64,000 bases of DNA, taken from contig CAJNDS010000078.1 of NCBI GenBank assembly GCA_905221605.1, positions 62,001 to 126,000 on the forward strand. The letters run 5' to 3'. This document shows, one piece after another, positions 56,061-64,000 of the stretch. The notes beneath the pieces are model-generated. The model saw only the letters and a list, made by a program, of their open reading frames with translations, was not told the DNA's origin and ran no database searches. This DNA comes from Symbiodinium natans (lineage: Eukaryota > Sar > Dinophyceae > Suessiales > Symbiodiniaceae). How positions within the stretch are numbered: the stretch's first letter is position 1; the number at the start of each line of letters is the position of its first letter. Made by a program: the position numbers and the translations under genes.

Positions 56061-56180
56061 CTTTCCTTTGTATCTACCACACAAAAACACCACTCTCAGC
56101 TTCCAAGAATCTCTCGTGGAGACGCATTGGTTAGTCTAAAAACCCGAGTCTCAGCTTCCAAATAGACCCTATTTAAGCCA

Positions 56181-56687
56181 CCCACCCCCCCCCCCCCCCC
56201 CCCTCCCCCCCCTCCCACCTCCCCTCCCCCCCTCCCCCCCCGCACCCACCCCTCCCCCCCTCCCCCCTCCCCCCCTCCCCCCCCCTCCCCCCCTCCCCCC
56301 CTCCCACTCTCCCCCCCTCCCCCCCCCCCCCCCCCTCCCCCCCCCCCTCCCCCCTGCCCCCCCCCTCCCCCCGCTCCCCCCCTCGCCCCCTCCCCCCCTC
56401 CCGCCTCCCCCCCTCCCCCCCTCCCCCCCTCCCCCCTCCCCACCTCCCCCCTCCCCCCTTCCCCCCCTCCCCCCCCTCCCCCCCTCCCCCCCCCCCCCCT
56501 CCCCCCCTCCCCCCCGCCCCCCTCCCCGTCCCCCCCTCCCCGTCCGCCCCTCTCCTTGTCCCCCCCCTCCTTGTCCCCCCCTCCCCCGCTCCCCCTCCGC
56601 CCCCCCTCCCCCCCTCCCCCCCTTCCCCCCCCCTCCCCCCCTCCCCCCCTCCCCCCCTACCCCCCCCCCCCTCCCCCTTATGCACCT
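56181..56687. repeat. Poly-C/T (CCCCCCT) tract
   Basis: About 500 bp that is almost only C and T on the plus strand, in runs of four to seventeen C. The glycine-rich minus-strand frames up to 185 codons are artefacts. The G-rich strand could form quadruplexes and the C-rich strand i-motifs (inference). Confidence 0.95.
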
Positions 56688-56769
56688 ACCTTTTTCACCC
56701 TCCGCTACAAGTGCCGGCCTCAACACGGCCGTCTTCGTCTCTCAGAGCGTCAGTGCTTTTGAGAAGACA

Positions 56770-57060
56770 CGCTCAGGAAACATCGGTAAAGCCCATGGTC
56801 CTGAAACATCGCGAAAACCCAATAAAAACCATACAAAACTTGATTGCCCAATCTAGTGGCTGGATCGGCCGAGTAGATTCGACAATCAGGTTTTTTTTTT
56901 TTTTAATGGTTTTGGGTTTTTGCGATGTTTCAGGGCCCTGGGCTCACAAAACATCGGTGTTACCGATATTTCCTGAGGGTGGCCTCTCCAACACATCGGT
57001 TTTACCGATGTATTTGAAAGCCCGCCTTGAAAAAACATCAGTAAAACCGATGCTTTTTTT
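56770..57060. repeat. ACATCGGTAAAACCGATG palindrome family
   Basis: Words such as ACATCGGT, TTACCGATG and CCGATGTATTT recur in both orientations about six times around a T run at 56890. Confidence 0.75.
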
Positions 57061-57420
57061 GTGAGCCGGTTAAGCAATATAACCGAAACCCGTAGCTTTT
57101 ACGCGTATGGGGTTCAGGTTTAACGGTTTAGGCGTTAAGATTTAGGTATTTAAACCAAAGCCCATAGGCTTTAAATCTTGAGGGGCCTAAACACTTAAGC
57201 TTGAAGACGATAGGGTTAAGGTTTGAAGGTTTAGGGTTTACAAGTTCAAATAGTAAGCCCATCGAGTTTAAACCTTAAGGGTCCTAAACGCTTGACCTTT
57301 AAAACCCTATAGGCCATAGGGTTAAGGTTTAAAGGTAGAGAGGCGTAGCAGAAAAAAGAAATATCTATCTATCTCTCTCTGTATATATATATATATATAT
57401 ATGGTACCCCCCCCCCCCCC
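57061..57420. repeat. Decayed TTTAGGG/CCTAA-like repeat and TA microsatellite
   Basis: Short phrases like GGTTTAGGGTTTA and CCTATAGG recur (57105-57340), followed by (TA)n at about 57381-57401 and a C run. Confidence 0.7.
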
Positions 57421-57445
57421 CCAAAACCCCACGTCTCAGGTCACC

Positions 57446-58040
57446 GATTCGCAGATTCGCAGATTTGTAGCCCCAACCAATTAATCTGCAAATCTGCGAA
57501 TCTGCGTTTCCTCGAGAAAAAACGCAGATTTGCAGATTTGTAGCCCCCAACCAATCTGCAAATCTGCGAATCTGCGTTTTTCTCGAGAAAACGCAGATTC
57601 GCAGATTTGAAATCTGCGTTTTTCTCGAGAAAACGCAGATTCGCAGATCTGTAGTCCCAACCAATCTGCAAATCTGCGAATCTGCGAAACCTCAAGAAAA
57701 CGCAGATTCGCAGATTCGCAGATTTGTTGCCCCAAACCAATCTGCAAATCTGCGAATCTGCGTTTCCTCGAGAAAATGCAGATTCGCAGATTTGAAATCT
57801 GCGTTTTCCTTGAGAAAACGCAGATTCGCAGATTTGTAGCCCCAACCAGTTAATCTGCAAATCTGCGAATCTGCGTTTCCTCGAGAAAACGCAGATTTGC
57901 AGATTTGTAGCCCCCAACCAATCTGCAAATCTGCGAATCTGCGTTTTTCCCGAAAAAACGCAGATTCGCAGATTTGAAATCTGCGTTTTTCCCGAGAAAA
58001 CGCAGATTCGCAGATTTGAAATCGCAGATTTGCCTCTCCA
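57446..58040. repeat. AATCTGCG inverted-repeat ladder
   Basis: AATCTGCGAATCTGCG and its complement CGCAGATTCGCAGATT alternate about every 45-90 bp, commonly centred on TTTCTCGAGAAAA. This gives a run of near-perfect hairpins. Long minus-strand frames (up to 201 codons, ICESAFS-like) result from the repeat. Confidence 0.93.
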
Positions 58041-58270
58041 TGTCACAGATCAAATCATCTGATGGCCTCAAAAGTCTGCTATTTAAATAGGGGCCTTCGT
58101 ACTTAGACTATGTAATTCGGCGAGGAGAATTAAGCAATCTAAATATTTTAAGAAATAGAGGAGCCTTCATATTTACTTAGGCCTTAATATTCAAATTAGT
58201 GAATTCGGGAGGGACTTAAATGCCACTTAAACATATATATAGATAGTTTAATAATTTACATAATTTATTT
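58041..58270. repeat. Decayed AT-rich repeat
   Basis: Contains TTTAAATAGGGGCCTTC-like words related to the satellite at 48-50 kb. Confidence 0.6.
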
Positions 58271-58988
58271 AAAGGGCTGCGCCCATGGGCGGGCAGCGCA
58301 CGCAGAAGCCCGGGGCGAGCAGTTTCTAAGCATGTTGAGGCCCCTAAACTCCCTTAAAATCTCTAAGCGTTAAGTTTCTAAGCATTTTCAGGCCCCTAAA
58401 CCCCCTTCAAATCTCTAAGCGTTTGAGGCTCCGAGACTCCCTTAACGTTTCTAAGCACTTTATAAGGCCCCTAAACTCCCTTTTTCCTAGCCCCGGGCTT
58501 AGACACGTCGCTTATGCCCGCCCTTTGGGGGGCATCATGCTCCTGATGCCCCCCCACGGTCCCGCCCCGGGAGCCGCTGATGCTCCTGATGCGCGCCTGG
58601 GGGTCCCGGGCTGGACCCGCTGATGCTCATGATGCGCGCCCTCTGGGGGCCTCCGTGGCGACGCAAAAAACCACGAAAAAAAAAACCGTTCACCGGCGGC
58701 ACGCGGGGGTCGGCGGCACTGGCGTCTGGCCTAATTCTGCTTCGCAGAAGGCCAGAGGCCAGCAAGGCTATTCCCGGGACGACCCGGGCTAAAAGGTCCG
58801 CATTTGCTCGGTCCTTTGGGGACCTCGCGCTGCCCGATTTAATGGCTACCGCCAATGCCGCCGACCCCGACAGGAGGCCCTAGGGTTTACACAAACACCC
58901 CCTACATTGCGCTTACATATATCCATAGGTTCTAGAGGTCAGGGGGGGCGAAACATTGAGTCTTCACGCGCAGGGAGTTGGCGCGCAA
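58271..58988. other. GC-rich stretch with short repeats
   Basis: Phrases such as TTTCTAAGCATTTT...GGCCCCTAAACTCCCTT (three times, 58320-58490) and GCTGATGCTC(C/A)TGATGCGCGC (three times, 58490-58650) recur. No gene recognised. Confidence 0.5.
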
Positions 58989-59430
58989 CCTTAAACCCTA
59001 AACCTCACACCTTAAACTCGAAACCCTGAACCCTTAAACCCCAAACTACTAAACCCTCAACCCCCTTAACCAGGCGAGCCGATCCGGGGTGAGGTGGGGG
59101 GTAAGCGGTGATGGCGGGGGGGTGGGGGGGGGTTGGGGGCGGGGCGGGGTGGGCGGGGTGGGCGGGGGGGGGATGCCCTAAACCCCTGACATCATTTGCA
59201 AGTAAAAGGTCAGGGGTAGGGGTGAGGTGGGGGGTAAGGGGTGAGTGGGGGGGGGGGGCAGAGGCGAAGGGGTGAGAATCGGGGAGGTGGGGGGGCAGTG
59301 GGCGGGGTGGGCGGGGCGGGTGGGGGGGGCGGGGGGGGCAGGGGGGGGGTCCGGGCATGCACTGGAGCCCCTCAAACACTTCATTTCCAAGCAAAAGGCA
59401 AGGGGTAAGGCAGGAGCTGCCCCCCCCCCC
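58989..59430. repeat. G-rich field with decayed telomere-like words
   Basis: Plus strand has many G runs (GGTGGGGGG, GGCGGGGTGGGC), preceded by CCTTAAACCCTAAACC-like words at 58990-59070. Confidence 0.8.
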
Positions 59431-60530
59431 ACTTCACCCCCTGAACTAAATAATGTATATATGGAAGGGTCTTCATATTTAAATAGGGGCCTTCGTGTTT
59501 AAATATTCACCAAGTGTATGCAATTTCATGTGAAGGGGGCTTCATATTTCATTTCTTCATTCGGGGAGGGAATTGAATAATTTACATAAATTATATAAAG
59601 AAACTATTTTAGACAATTAAATCCTGAAAGAGGGCCTAGCAGAATTAAATGAAGTTTAAATCTGAGGGTGCCTTCATTTTTACTTATTTAACTTATCTGA
59701 CTCCCCTCAGAAGCAGAGAGCCCCCCCCCCCCCCTCCGCCCTCCCCCCTTGCAGGATTTAAATTATCTAGCTTATTTACAGTAATGTTTTCTGGCCCCCT
59801 CCCACCGGGGGAATTCAATCATTTAAATCTGAAGGGGCCTTCATATTTAAATAGGGATCTTCATATAAAAGATTAGCTGTTTCATTCCCTCCAGAAGGGG
59901 GGGAGCTACCCCCCCTCCATTTCTTAGGATTTGATGTATTCAAACTATTTAGATTTTTAATTTAAGTCTCCCCCCCTCCCCCAAAGTCAAGAATTTGAAT
60001 GTGGAGGGGCCTTCATGTTTACATTACTTAATTCGGGGCAGAGAATTAGATAAAGTAAATATGGAGGGGCCTTCATATATAAATAGAGACCTTCATACTC
60101 AAATTATTTAATTCGGGGAGATTGTTTAATTAAATCATTTAAAAAAACTCAATATTTCTAATATTTTAAATAGTTTAATAAATCCTGATGGGGGGGCGGG
60201 GCCTGGCCCCCTCCCGCGAAGGGAACGTAAAAAAAGAAGAGATAATTTAAATCTGATGGGGCCTTCATGTTTCAATAGGGGCTTCATATTTAAAGATTTA
60301 AAGTATTGAAACCCCCTCAGAAGGAAGGAGCTGCCCCCCCCCCCTCCGGCCTTTCAGGATTTAGAGTATTTAAAATCTCATTCATTTAATTAGCTTAATT
60401 AGTTTAATTAACTAATCTAGTTAATTATTTTCATTATTTTAACTATTCAATTCTCCCACCCGCTTCAAATAAATTAAAGCCCCCCCTTTCAGGATTTACA
60501 CAATTTAGTTATTCAAATGCATCATGTCGA
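59431..60530. repeat. Degenerate copies of the AT-rich/GC-arm satellite
   Basis: Phrases GAAGGGGCCTTCATATTTAAATAG, GAATTTAAAT and CCCCCCTCCAGG-like recur at irregular spacing. They look like eroded versions of the A/B units at 48-50 kb. Confidence 0.7.
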
Positions 60531-60753
60531 AGCCTGTCATAGGAAACATCGATGATCGCCGATCTTTTTCTTTAACGTGGGGTTTTGGAGGGGGGGGGGG
60601 CAGCATATATATATATATATATATCGAAAACTATATCTATACTGCACAACCTGTAGCCAGAAAAAGTCCTCCATAATAGTTGAAGAATCACGAGCTTCCT
60701 TCCTCTATTGTAAAGCATGTATAGTCATGTTGTGCAGACTAGGATGACTTACC
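60531..60753. other. Unassigned DNA with (AT)n
   Basis: Includes a G run at 60590 and (AT)n at about 60605-60624, then DNA without recognisable motif. Confidence 0.4.
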
Positions 60754-60775
60754 TTCTGACCATTTTTGGCTCAAG
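60754..60775 (+). other. Spliced-leader-like relict
   Basis: Ends in CCATTTTTGGCTCAAG. The dinoflagellate spliced leader ends in CCATTTTGGCTCAAG (established), so this differs by one extra T in that part and matches more weakly in the first six or seven bases. It sits about 190 bp upstream of the ORF at 60964. A relict leader in genomic DNA would indicate a mobilised, reverse-transcribed mRNA. Chance similarity cannot be excluded. Confidence 0.5.
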
Positions 60776-60782
60776 TAAAAAG

Positions 60783-60799
60783 GCCGCATGAGGTGCGGC
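60783..60799 (+). other. Small GC stem-loop
   Basis: GCCGCA TGAGG TGCGGC is a perfect 6-bp stem just after the leader-like motif. It could be part of a decayed SL RNA gene or incidental. Confidence 0.35.
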
Positions 60800-60896
60800 T
60801 TGCACGCAGGGTTGAGGGCTTTGAGGGTCCCTGAACCCTTCTTTTGGTTGTGCCTGGTCCTTCCCCTTTTAGGCTTAGGTCAGGTTCTAACCTGTT

Positions 60897-60912
60897 CAAC
60901 TGGTTATCAGCT
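60897..60912 (+). other. Candidate LTR end and primer-binding site
   Basis: CA at 60897-60898 is followed after two bases by TGGTTATCAGCTCC. This resembles the TGGTATCAGAGC site (initiator-tRNA type) common in copia elements, with one inserted T. If right, the left LTR ends at 60898; its start cannot be set without the second LTR. Confidence 0.4.
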
Positions 60913-60963
60913 CCGTATCGCTCTGTTTGTTCTGTAGATTTCAGGGTCTAGGATTGAGGACCC

Positions 60964-61890
60964 ATGGACTGCAACCCTCCTCGTGAGGAAGAGCGCATTC
61001 CAAGGCCTCTCGGTGTGAGAGGCACTCGAGGGGGCGCCGCAGCCCAGAGGAAGCGGAAAGCATATCAAATATATATCTTTCTGCGCGATCAGGACTTGGG
61101 CATCTTCGCTGATCCATCCGAAGTTCCCTTCCGTCGCCCTGACGGATCTACAAGATCCGTAGTGCGCCGTCCGAGGACGGCTCCCTTTCAGGCTGTGGAA
61201 GAGCAGTCAGAAGTGATCGTTATTGACGATCAGGCCCCGGAGACTCCGCCGCCTTCTACGCCAGTTCGTCCGTTTCATCGACTTCATCCTTCAACTGTTG
61301 TTCTGAAGGCGAAGACCACGGCTCCATCACCTCCACCCGCTTCTTCGTCATCAAGCTCTTCAACTCAGAGGCCTTTGCCGGCTCCAAAGCCTTTGTTAAC
61401 TCCATCGGCTTCATTGTCATCAGACATTCCGGCTCCGAAGACTCCACCGAAAGCTCCGCCTCGAAGTTTGTCATCAGGCATTCCGGTTCCAAAGACTCCA
61501 CCGAAGGCTCCGCCTCGTGTGCCGGAACCTTCGCATCCTCCATCGGCTCAGGTGCTGCATCGTGTGCCGGAACCTTCGCATCCTCCGCCACCTCAGGTGA
61601 CAGGAAATCCTCGTGTGATTGACTTCCGTCCCCTGAAGACAGAGGTGCTGGACTTTGAGGGTGTTAAGGTGAAGCTTACGGAACCTGCTTTCGAGAGATT
61701 CTCCTTTGGTTTGAGCTTGGATTTTCACGGAGTGTTGGATCGATATCACAAGAAGTCGACAAGCTGGACGGATCCTAGGCCCGAGTTTCCTTCAGAGTGT
61801 GTGGCAGCCTTGCGCGATCTTCATTCGTTGATTCCGCGCTACGGGGGCTTATTCTTCGTCTGCAGTTACTGTCATCACGAGGAACACTAA
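60964..61890 (+). CDS. Proline-rich protein with HAD-like DFHGVLD motif, first part of a broken ORF
   Basis: A 308-codon frame from ATG 60964. Residues 1-80 are basic and contain RGTRGGAAAQRKRKAYQIY. Residues about 90-225 are a Pro/Ser-rich linker with internal repeats (PKTPPKAPPR twice, RVPEPSHPP twice). From residue about 230 it becomes globular: VIDFRPLKTEVLDFEGVKVK, then SFGLSLDFHGVLDRYHKK at about 250-264. DFHGVLD resembles motif I (DxDGxL/V) of haloacid dehalogenase (HAD) superfamily phosphatases, with H in place of the second D. The frame ends at TAA 61888-61890 just after VCSYCHHEEH, while the next frame continues the same kind of sequence. One extra base at the break would explain the split. 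Function unknown; a retroelement-associated role is possible. Confidence 0.65.
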   Translation: MDCNPPREEERIPRPLGVRGTRGGAAAQRKRKAYQIYIFLRDQDLGIFADPSEVPFRRPDGSTRSVVRRPRTAPFQAVEEQSEVIVIDDQAPETPPPSTPVRPFHRLHPSTVVLKAKTTAPSPPPASSSSSSSTQRPLPAPKPLLTPSASLSSDIPAPKTPPKAPPRSLSSGIPVPKTPPKAPPRVPEPSHPPSAQVLHRVPEPSHPPPPQVTGNPRVIDFRPLKTEVLDFEGVKVKLTEPAFERFSFGLSLDFHGVLDRYHKKSTSWTDPRPEFPSECVAALRDLHSLIPRYGGLFFVCSYCHHEEH

Positions 61891-62260
61891 AAGGCACGTG
61901 GTTGAGACGACAGTGAATTCCTGTGATACGCTTTTCACGCAGATCGGGGAATCGCCTATTTGCCTCATTTTCATTACGAGGAAGGCCACTGGTCCGTTGG
62001 GGAAGCGTGCAGTGCTGGAACATCTGGCAAAGGAGGTTGAGCTCCCCATCATTCACGTCGACGACTCTGCGGATGTCTGTGACGAGTTGGCGGGCTCTGA
62101 GCACGTGATTCCTCTGCATATTGCCATTCCGAAGAGATCCAAGGGGAGTCGTGGACAGCGCACTATTTTTCCGCGTGCTCCCGTGCCTTCCTTTGACAGC
62201 TTTCCGGAGTGTACTGACGCTATCAAAGGTCAGGTGCGGAAGTGGTTTCCGGACGCCTAA
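61889..62260 (+). CDS. Second part of the broken HAD-like ORF
   Basis: Plus one frame relative to the preceding ORF. It reads KRHVVETTVNSCDTLFTQIG, ESPICLIFITRKATGPLGKR, then VELPIIHVDDSADVCDELA, and ends at TAA 62258-62260 after VRKWFPDA. IIHVDDSADVCDEL looks like the acidic motif IV (DD) of HAD proteins, which supports one domain split over two frames. It has no ATG of its own near the start. It may be read by ribosomal frameshifting, or the copy may be a pseudogene. Confidence 0.6.
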   Translation, partial: KRHVVETTVNSCDTLFTQIGESPICLIFITRKATGPLGKRAVLEHLAKEVELPIIHVDDSADVCDELAGSEHVIPLHIAIPKRSKGSRGQRTIFPRAPVPSFDSFPECTDAIKGQVRKWFPDA

Positions 62261-62409
62261 AGGTCTGGGGCTGTTCGTCCAGTTGTCCGGCGCTGAGCGC
62301 CTCCTCTGGCGACATTGAGGGGATTGCAGATCCAACCGTGAGCCTCGCCTCTTCTGCCAAAAGAAAGGGTGCGTTGAGCTGCTGCTAAGCGCTTCCACCT
62401 CTCAAGGCA
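62261..62409 (+). other. Spacer between the HAD-like ORF and gag
   Basis: 149 bp with no motif recognised. The gag ATG at 62410 is the first ATG in its frame here. Confidence 0.5.
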
Positions 62410-64000
62410 ATGTCTTCCCCCTCAGACCCTAGCAACCAAGCTAGTTCGGTACTTGATCTATCGAGTGCCTCAGCCATGGCATTGCCGGGTGGTATCGGTT
62501 CAGATAGTGGTTCGGTTACGAGTAGTTCTGCAGTTGAGCTCCGTGAAAGGTCCCCTCCTCTGACTAGACGGGCTTTGTCGGGACCTCGCAGAACTCGTGA
62601 GCACTCAGAACCTTACCCGAATCTAACCGCTCAAGCCTCATACACGCAGAACATCCTGAACGTAGGAGCGTCCCCACAAGAAGTCCTGGATGCCCAACGT
62701 TTGGCTGCAGCCCAAGCAGCGCAGCAAGTGGCTGATCATGCTGAGCAGCTACATGCTGTAAGGCTAGAGCAGGTAGAGAATGAGGCTAGAGGTTTGGTTG
62801 AAGCCACCGCTGAGCAAATGCGTGAGCAGTTGCAACAATACGAACATCGTTATGATGAGATCCTTCAACAGGGTCGAATCTTGGAAGAACAGCTATCCGT
62901 AGCTAAGGCTGAGCTAAGCAAAGTCGAAGCTGAACTTCAGGTTGCTCGTGCAGGGTACCAAGAGCTTGAAGCCGCCCTAACCAGCTGCCGGGGTGATAAC
63001 AACTTGCTGAACTTCCAAAACACCCAGCTACGTGTTGAGTTGCAAGTCAAAGACCGTGAGATTCAGAGACTTCGTCAGGCTGCTTTAAGCGCCACGAGTC
63101 CTGGGTCTTCACCTCCAAAGACTGCACCTCGCCAGCAAGATGTGCCATCTGCAATTGCACCAAGTGCCTGTTCAGGTGGTTCTAGTTGGGTACATATCGG
63201 TTCGGATGGGAACAATAATGGTGCACCTTCATTGCCGCAAGTTGTCAATGAGTCACCCCCTTGCCCTCCTGCAACCGTTACCGACCCTCGTGTTGATCAG
63301 TTGATTGATGTCGTCCAGCAACTGCTTGCCCAAAGAGATGGCACGGATCAAGGATGCAATGATGCATCTCCTGTTCATGAGATCGAAGAGCCTGAGAGGC
63401 AAGAGAAGCACATTGTTGACAACCGAGCTTTGTTGCATCTCAAGCTTGAACCTGTTCCTTCCGACGCTGCTGGTTTCCGAGCCTGGAAAAACGCGTTGTT
63501 GGTCCAAATTGCCAAGCTTGATATGTCAGGAGAAGGTTTGGTCGTTGAATGGCTGTCTCAGTCTTTCACAGCTGAAAAAGAAGACCTTACTGAGTCTGGT
63601 TTTCTCCCTCGCCTTGACGCTTGGATTGCTGGAGAGATGACTTCCTTGCGTGTGTTGAAGCAAGTGACTGAGTTGGAGCAAGAGGTAATTGCCTATGTTG
63701 AGTTGTGCGGCCAAGCACGGTCCCAGCCGAAAGGTCGATACATGCTTGCCCTTCTTGCTCGTCATTTCAGCATCGACCGTGTTCGAGGTACTGTGCTGAC
63801 TGCTTCGACGTTGTTCCAGGTTGAAATCGGGGGAAACTCCATGCGAGATCTCCGAGACTTTGTGCAACGCGTAAGGACTGTTCTGTATGCCATACCTGTC
63901 GGACAGAGGCCAGATGATCGCCTCACTGGTGAATGGCTTTTCCACCGGGTGAAGCATATTCGAAAGTTGGAACGCATCATCGAGGATATCAGAGAATCTG
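62410..64000 (+). CDS. Gag-like protein of a copia-type retroelement (3' truncated by window)
   Basis: Open for 530 codons from ATG 62410 to the window end, with no stop. Residues 1-80 are Ser-rich (MSSPSDPSNQASSVLDLSSA). Residues about 90-227 form a long coiled coil (AAAQAAQQVADHAEQL, EQLSVAKAELSKVEAEL), which may mediate assembly. A Ser/Pro linker follows, with VVNESPPCPPATV. From about 338 comes a gag-type helical domain (HLKLEPVPSDAAGFRAWKNA, VVEWLSQSF, later LARHFSIDRVRGTVLTASTL). The W-K-N and later R-motif spacing resemble gag proteins of dinoflagellate Ty1/copia elements, as I remember them. No zinc knuckle has appeared yet; it would lie further on. It has no homolog within the window. 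Confidence 0.7.
   Translation, partial: MSSPSDPSNQASSVLDLSSASAMALPGGIGSDSGSVTSSSAVELRERSPPLTRRALSGPRRTREHSEPYPNLTAQASYTQNILNVGASPQEVLDAQRLAAAQAAQQVADHAEQLHAVRLEQVENEARGLVEATAEQMREQLQQYEHRYDEILQQGRILEEQLSVAKAELSKVEAELQVARAGYQELEAALTSCRGDNNLLNFQNTQLRVELQVKDREIQRLRQAALSATSPGSSPPKTAPRQQDVPSAIAPSACSGGSSWVHIGSDGNNNGAPSLPQVVNESPPCPPATVTDPRVDQLIDVVQQLLAQRDGTDQGCNDASPVHEIEEPERQEKHIVDNRALLHLKLEPVPSDAAGFRAWKNALLVQIAKLDMSGEGLVVEWLSQSFTAEKEDLTESGFLPRLDAWIAGEMTSLRVLKQVTELEQEVIAYVELCGQARSQPKGRYMLALLARHFSIDRVRGTVLTASTLFQVEIGGNSMRDLRDFVQRVRTVLYAIPVGQRPDDRLTGEWLFHRVKHIRKLERIIEDIRES

Larger units (their letters stand above)
48021..56179. repeat. Repeat block bounded by a 39-bp inverted repeat
   Basis: 48021-48059 and 56141-56179 are inverted copies that match at about 35 of 39 positions; shared words are GCTTAAATAGGG and TATTTGGAAGCTG. 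Each copy lies beside a C or G run on its outer side. A third, inverted partial copy at 48103-48130 makes a 26-bp-arm hairpin with the left end. This could be a large element with terminal inverted repeats, or two separate copies of a short repeat; the interior is entirely repetitive and non-coding. Confidence 0.5.
60898..64000 (+). mobile_element. Left part of a copia-like LTR retroelement, truncated by the window
   Basis: The order is candidate primer-binding site, proline-rich/HAD-like ORF, and coiled-coil plus gag ORF, all plus strand and closely spaced. No pol gene or right LTR is inside the window. The HAD-like ORF may be part of the element or an adjacent retroposed gene. Confidence 0.55.

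Noticed and set aside
56096-56726. Glycine-rich 115-185 codon frames on the minus strand
   Set aside because: Produced by the C/T-only tract; no non-repeat portion is coding.
57441-58046. 201-codon minus-strand frame with ICESAFS repeats
   Set aside because: The period follows the AATCTGCG palindrome; no independent coding signature.
48021-60600. CRISPR array
   Set aside because: Repeats are palindromic or tandem without unique spacers of constant length, and the genome is eukaryotic.

Overview
The window looks like nuclear DNA of a dinoflagellate. A suessialean/Symbiodiniaceae-type genome is my best guess, but the species cannot be fixed from sequence alone. The evidence is: (i) genes cut into many short exons by introns that often begin with GC rather than GT and end with AG; (ii) a pentatricopeptide-repeat (PPR) gene with the SACEKG/TACERG signature that I associate with dinoflagellate PPR proteins; (iii) TTTAGGG-type telomere-like arrays inside the sequence; (iv) a spliced-leader-like motif; (v) a copia-like gag gene; and (vi) very large amounts of simple and palindromic repeat. 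I saw no bacterial-style operons, rRNA or tRNA genes. Most long open frames here are by-products of low-complexity repeats.

Layout. 1-5.85 kb: no recognisable gene. 5.85-20.84 kb: a plus-strand tyrosine-kinase-like (TKL) protein kinase, readable as nine short exons with compatible phases from glycine loop to subdomain XI. Subdomains III-V were not found. The gap where they should lie (6.29-17.0 kb) holds microsatellites, a 1.1 kb degenerate telomere-like array, and a 2.5 kb minus-strand LTR retroelement inserted in a (TTACTA)n tract. 20.8-38.8 kb: mostly unassigned, with isolated exon-like segments that have good splice borders and a few minisatellites. Some of these exons (30.7-37.7 kb) join in phase and suggest one or more unidentified plus-strand genes. 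39.5-47.5 kb: the multi-exon PPR gene.

48.0-56.2 kb is a repeat block bounded by a 39-bp inverted repeat. In order it contains about eight alternating pairs of two palindromic families (GC-rich arms around TTTAAAT-rich cores), a TCATCT tract, an 87-bp minisatellite, TTGGCCAA palindromic modules, and duplicated pyrimidine/purine-rich segments. 56.2-60.6 kb continues with a 0.5 kb poly-C/T tract, an AATCTGCG palindrome ladder, a G-rich field and decayed AT-rich repeats.

60.75-64 kb is the left part of a plus-strand copia-like retroelement, or a retroelement next to a retroposed gene. It has a spliced-leader-like motif, a possible tRNA primer-binding site, a proline-rich ORF ending in an HAD-like DFHGVLD motif that is broken by one base, and a coiled-coil plus gag ORF that runs off the end of the window.
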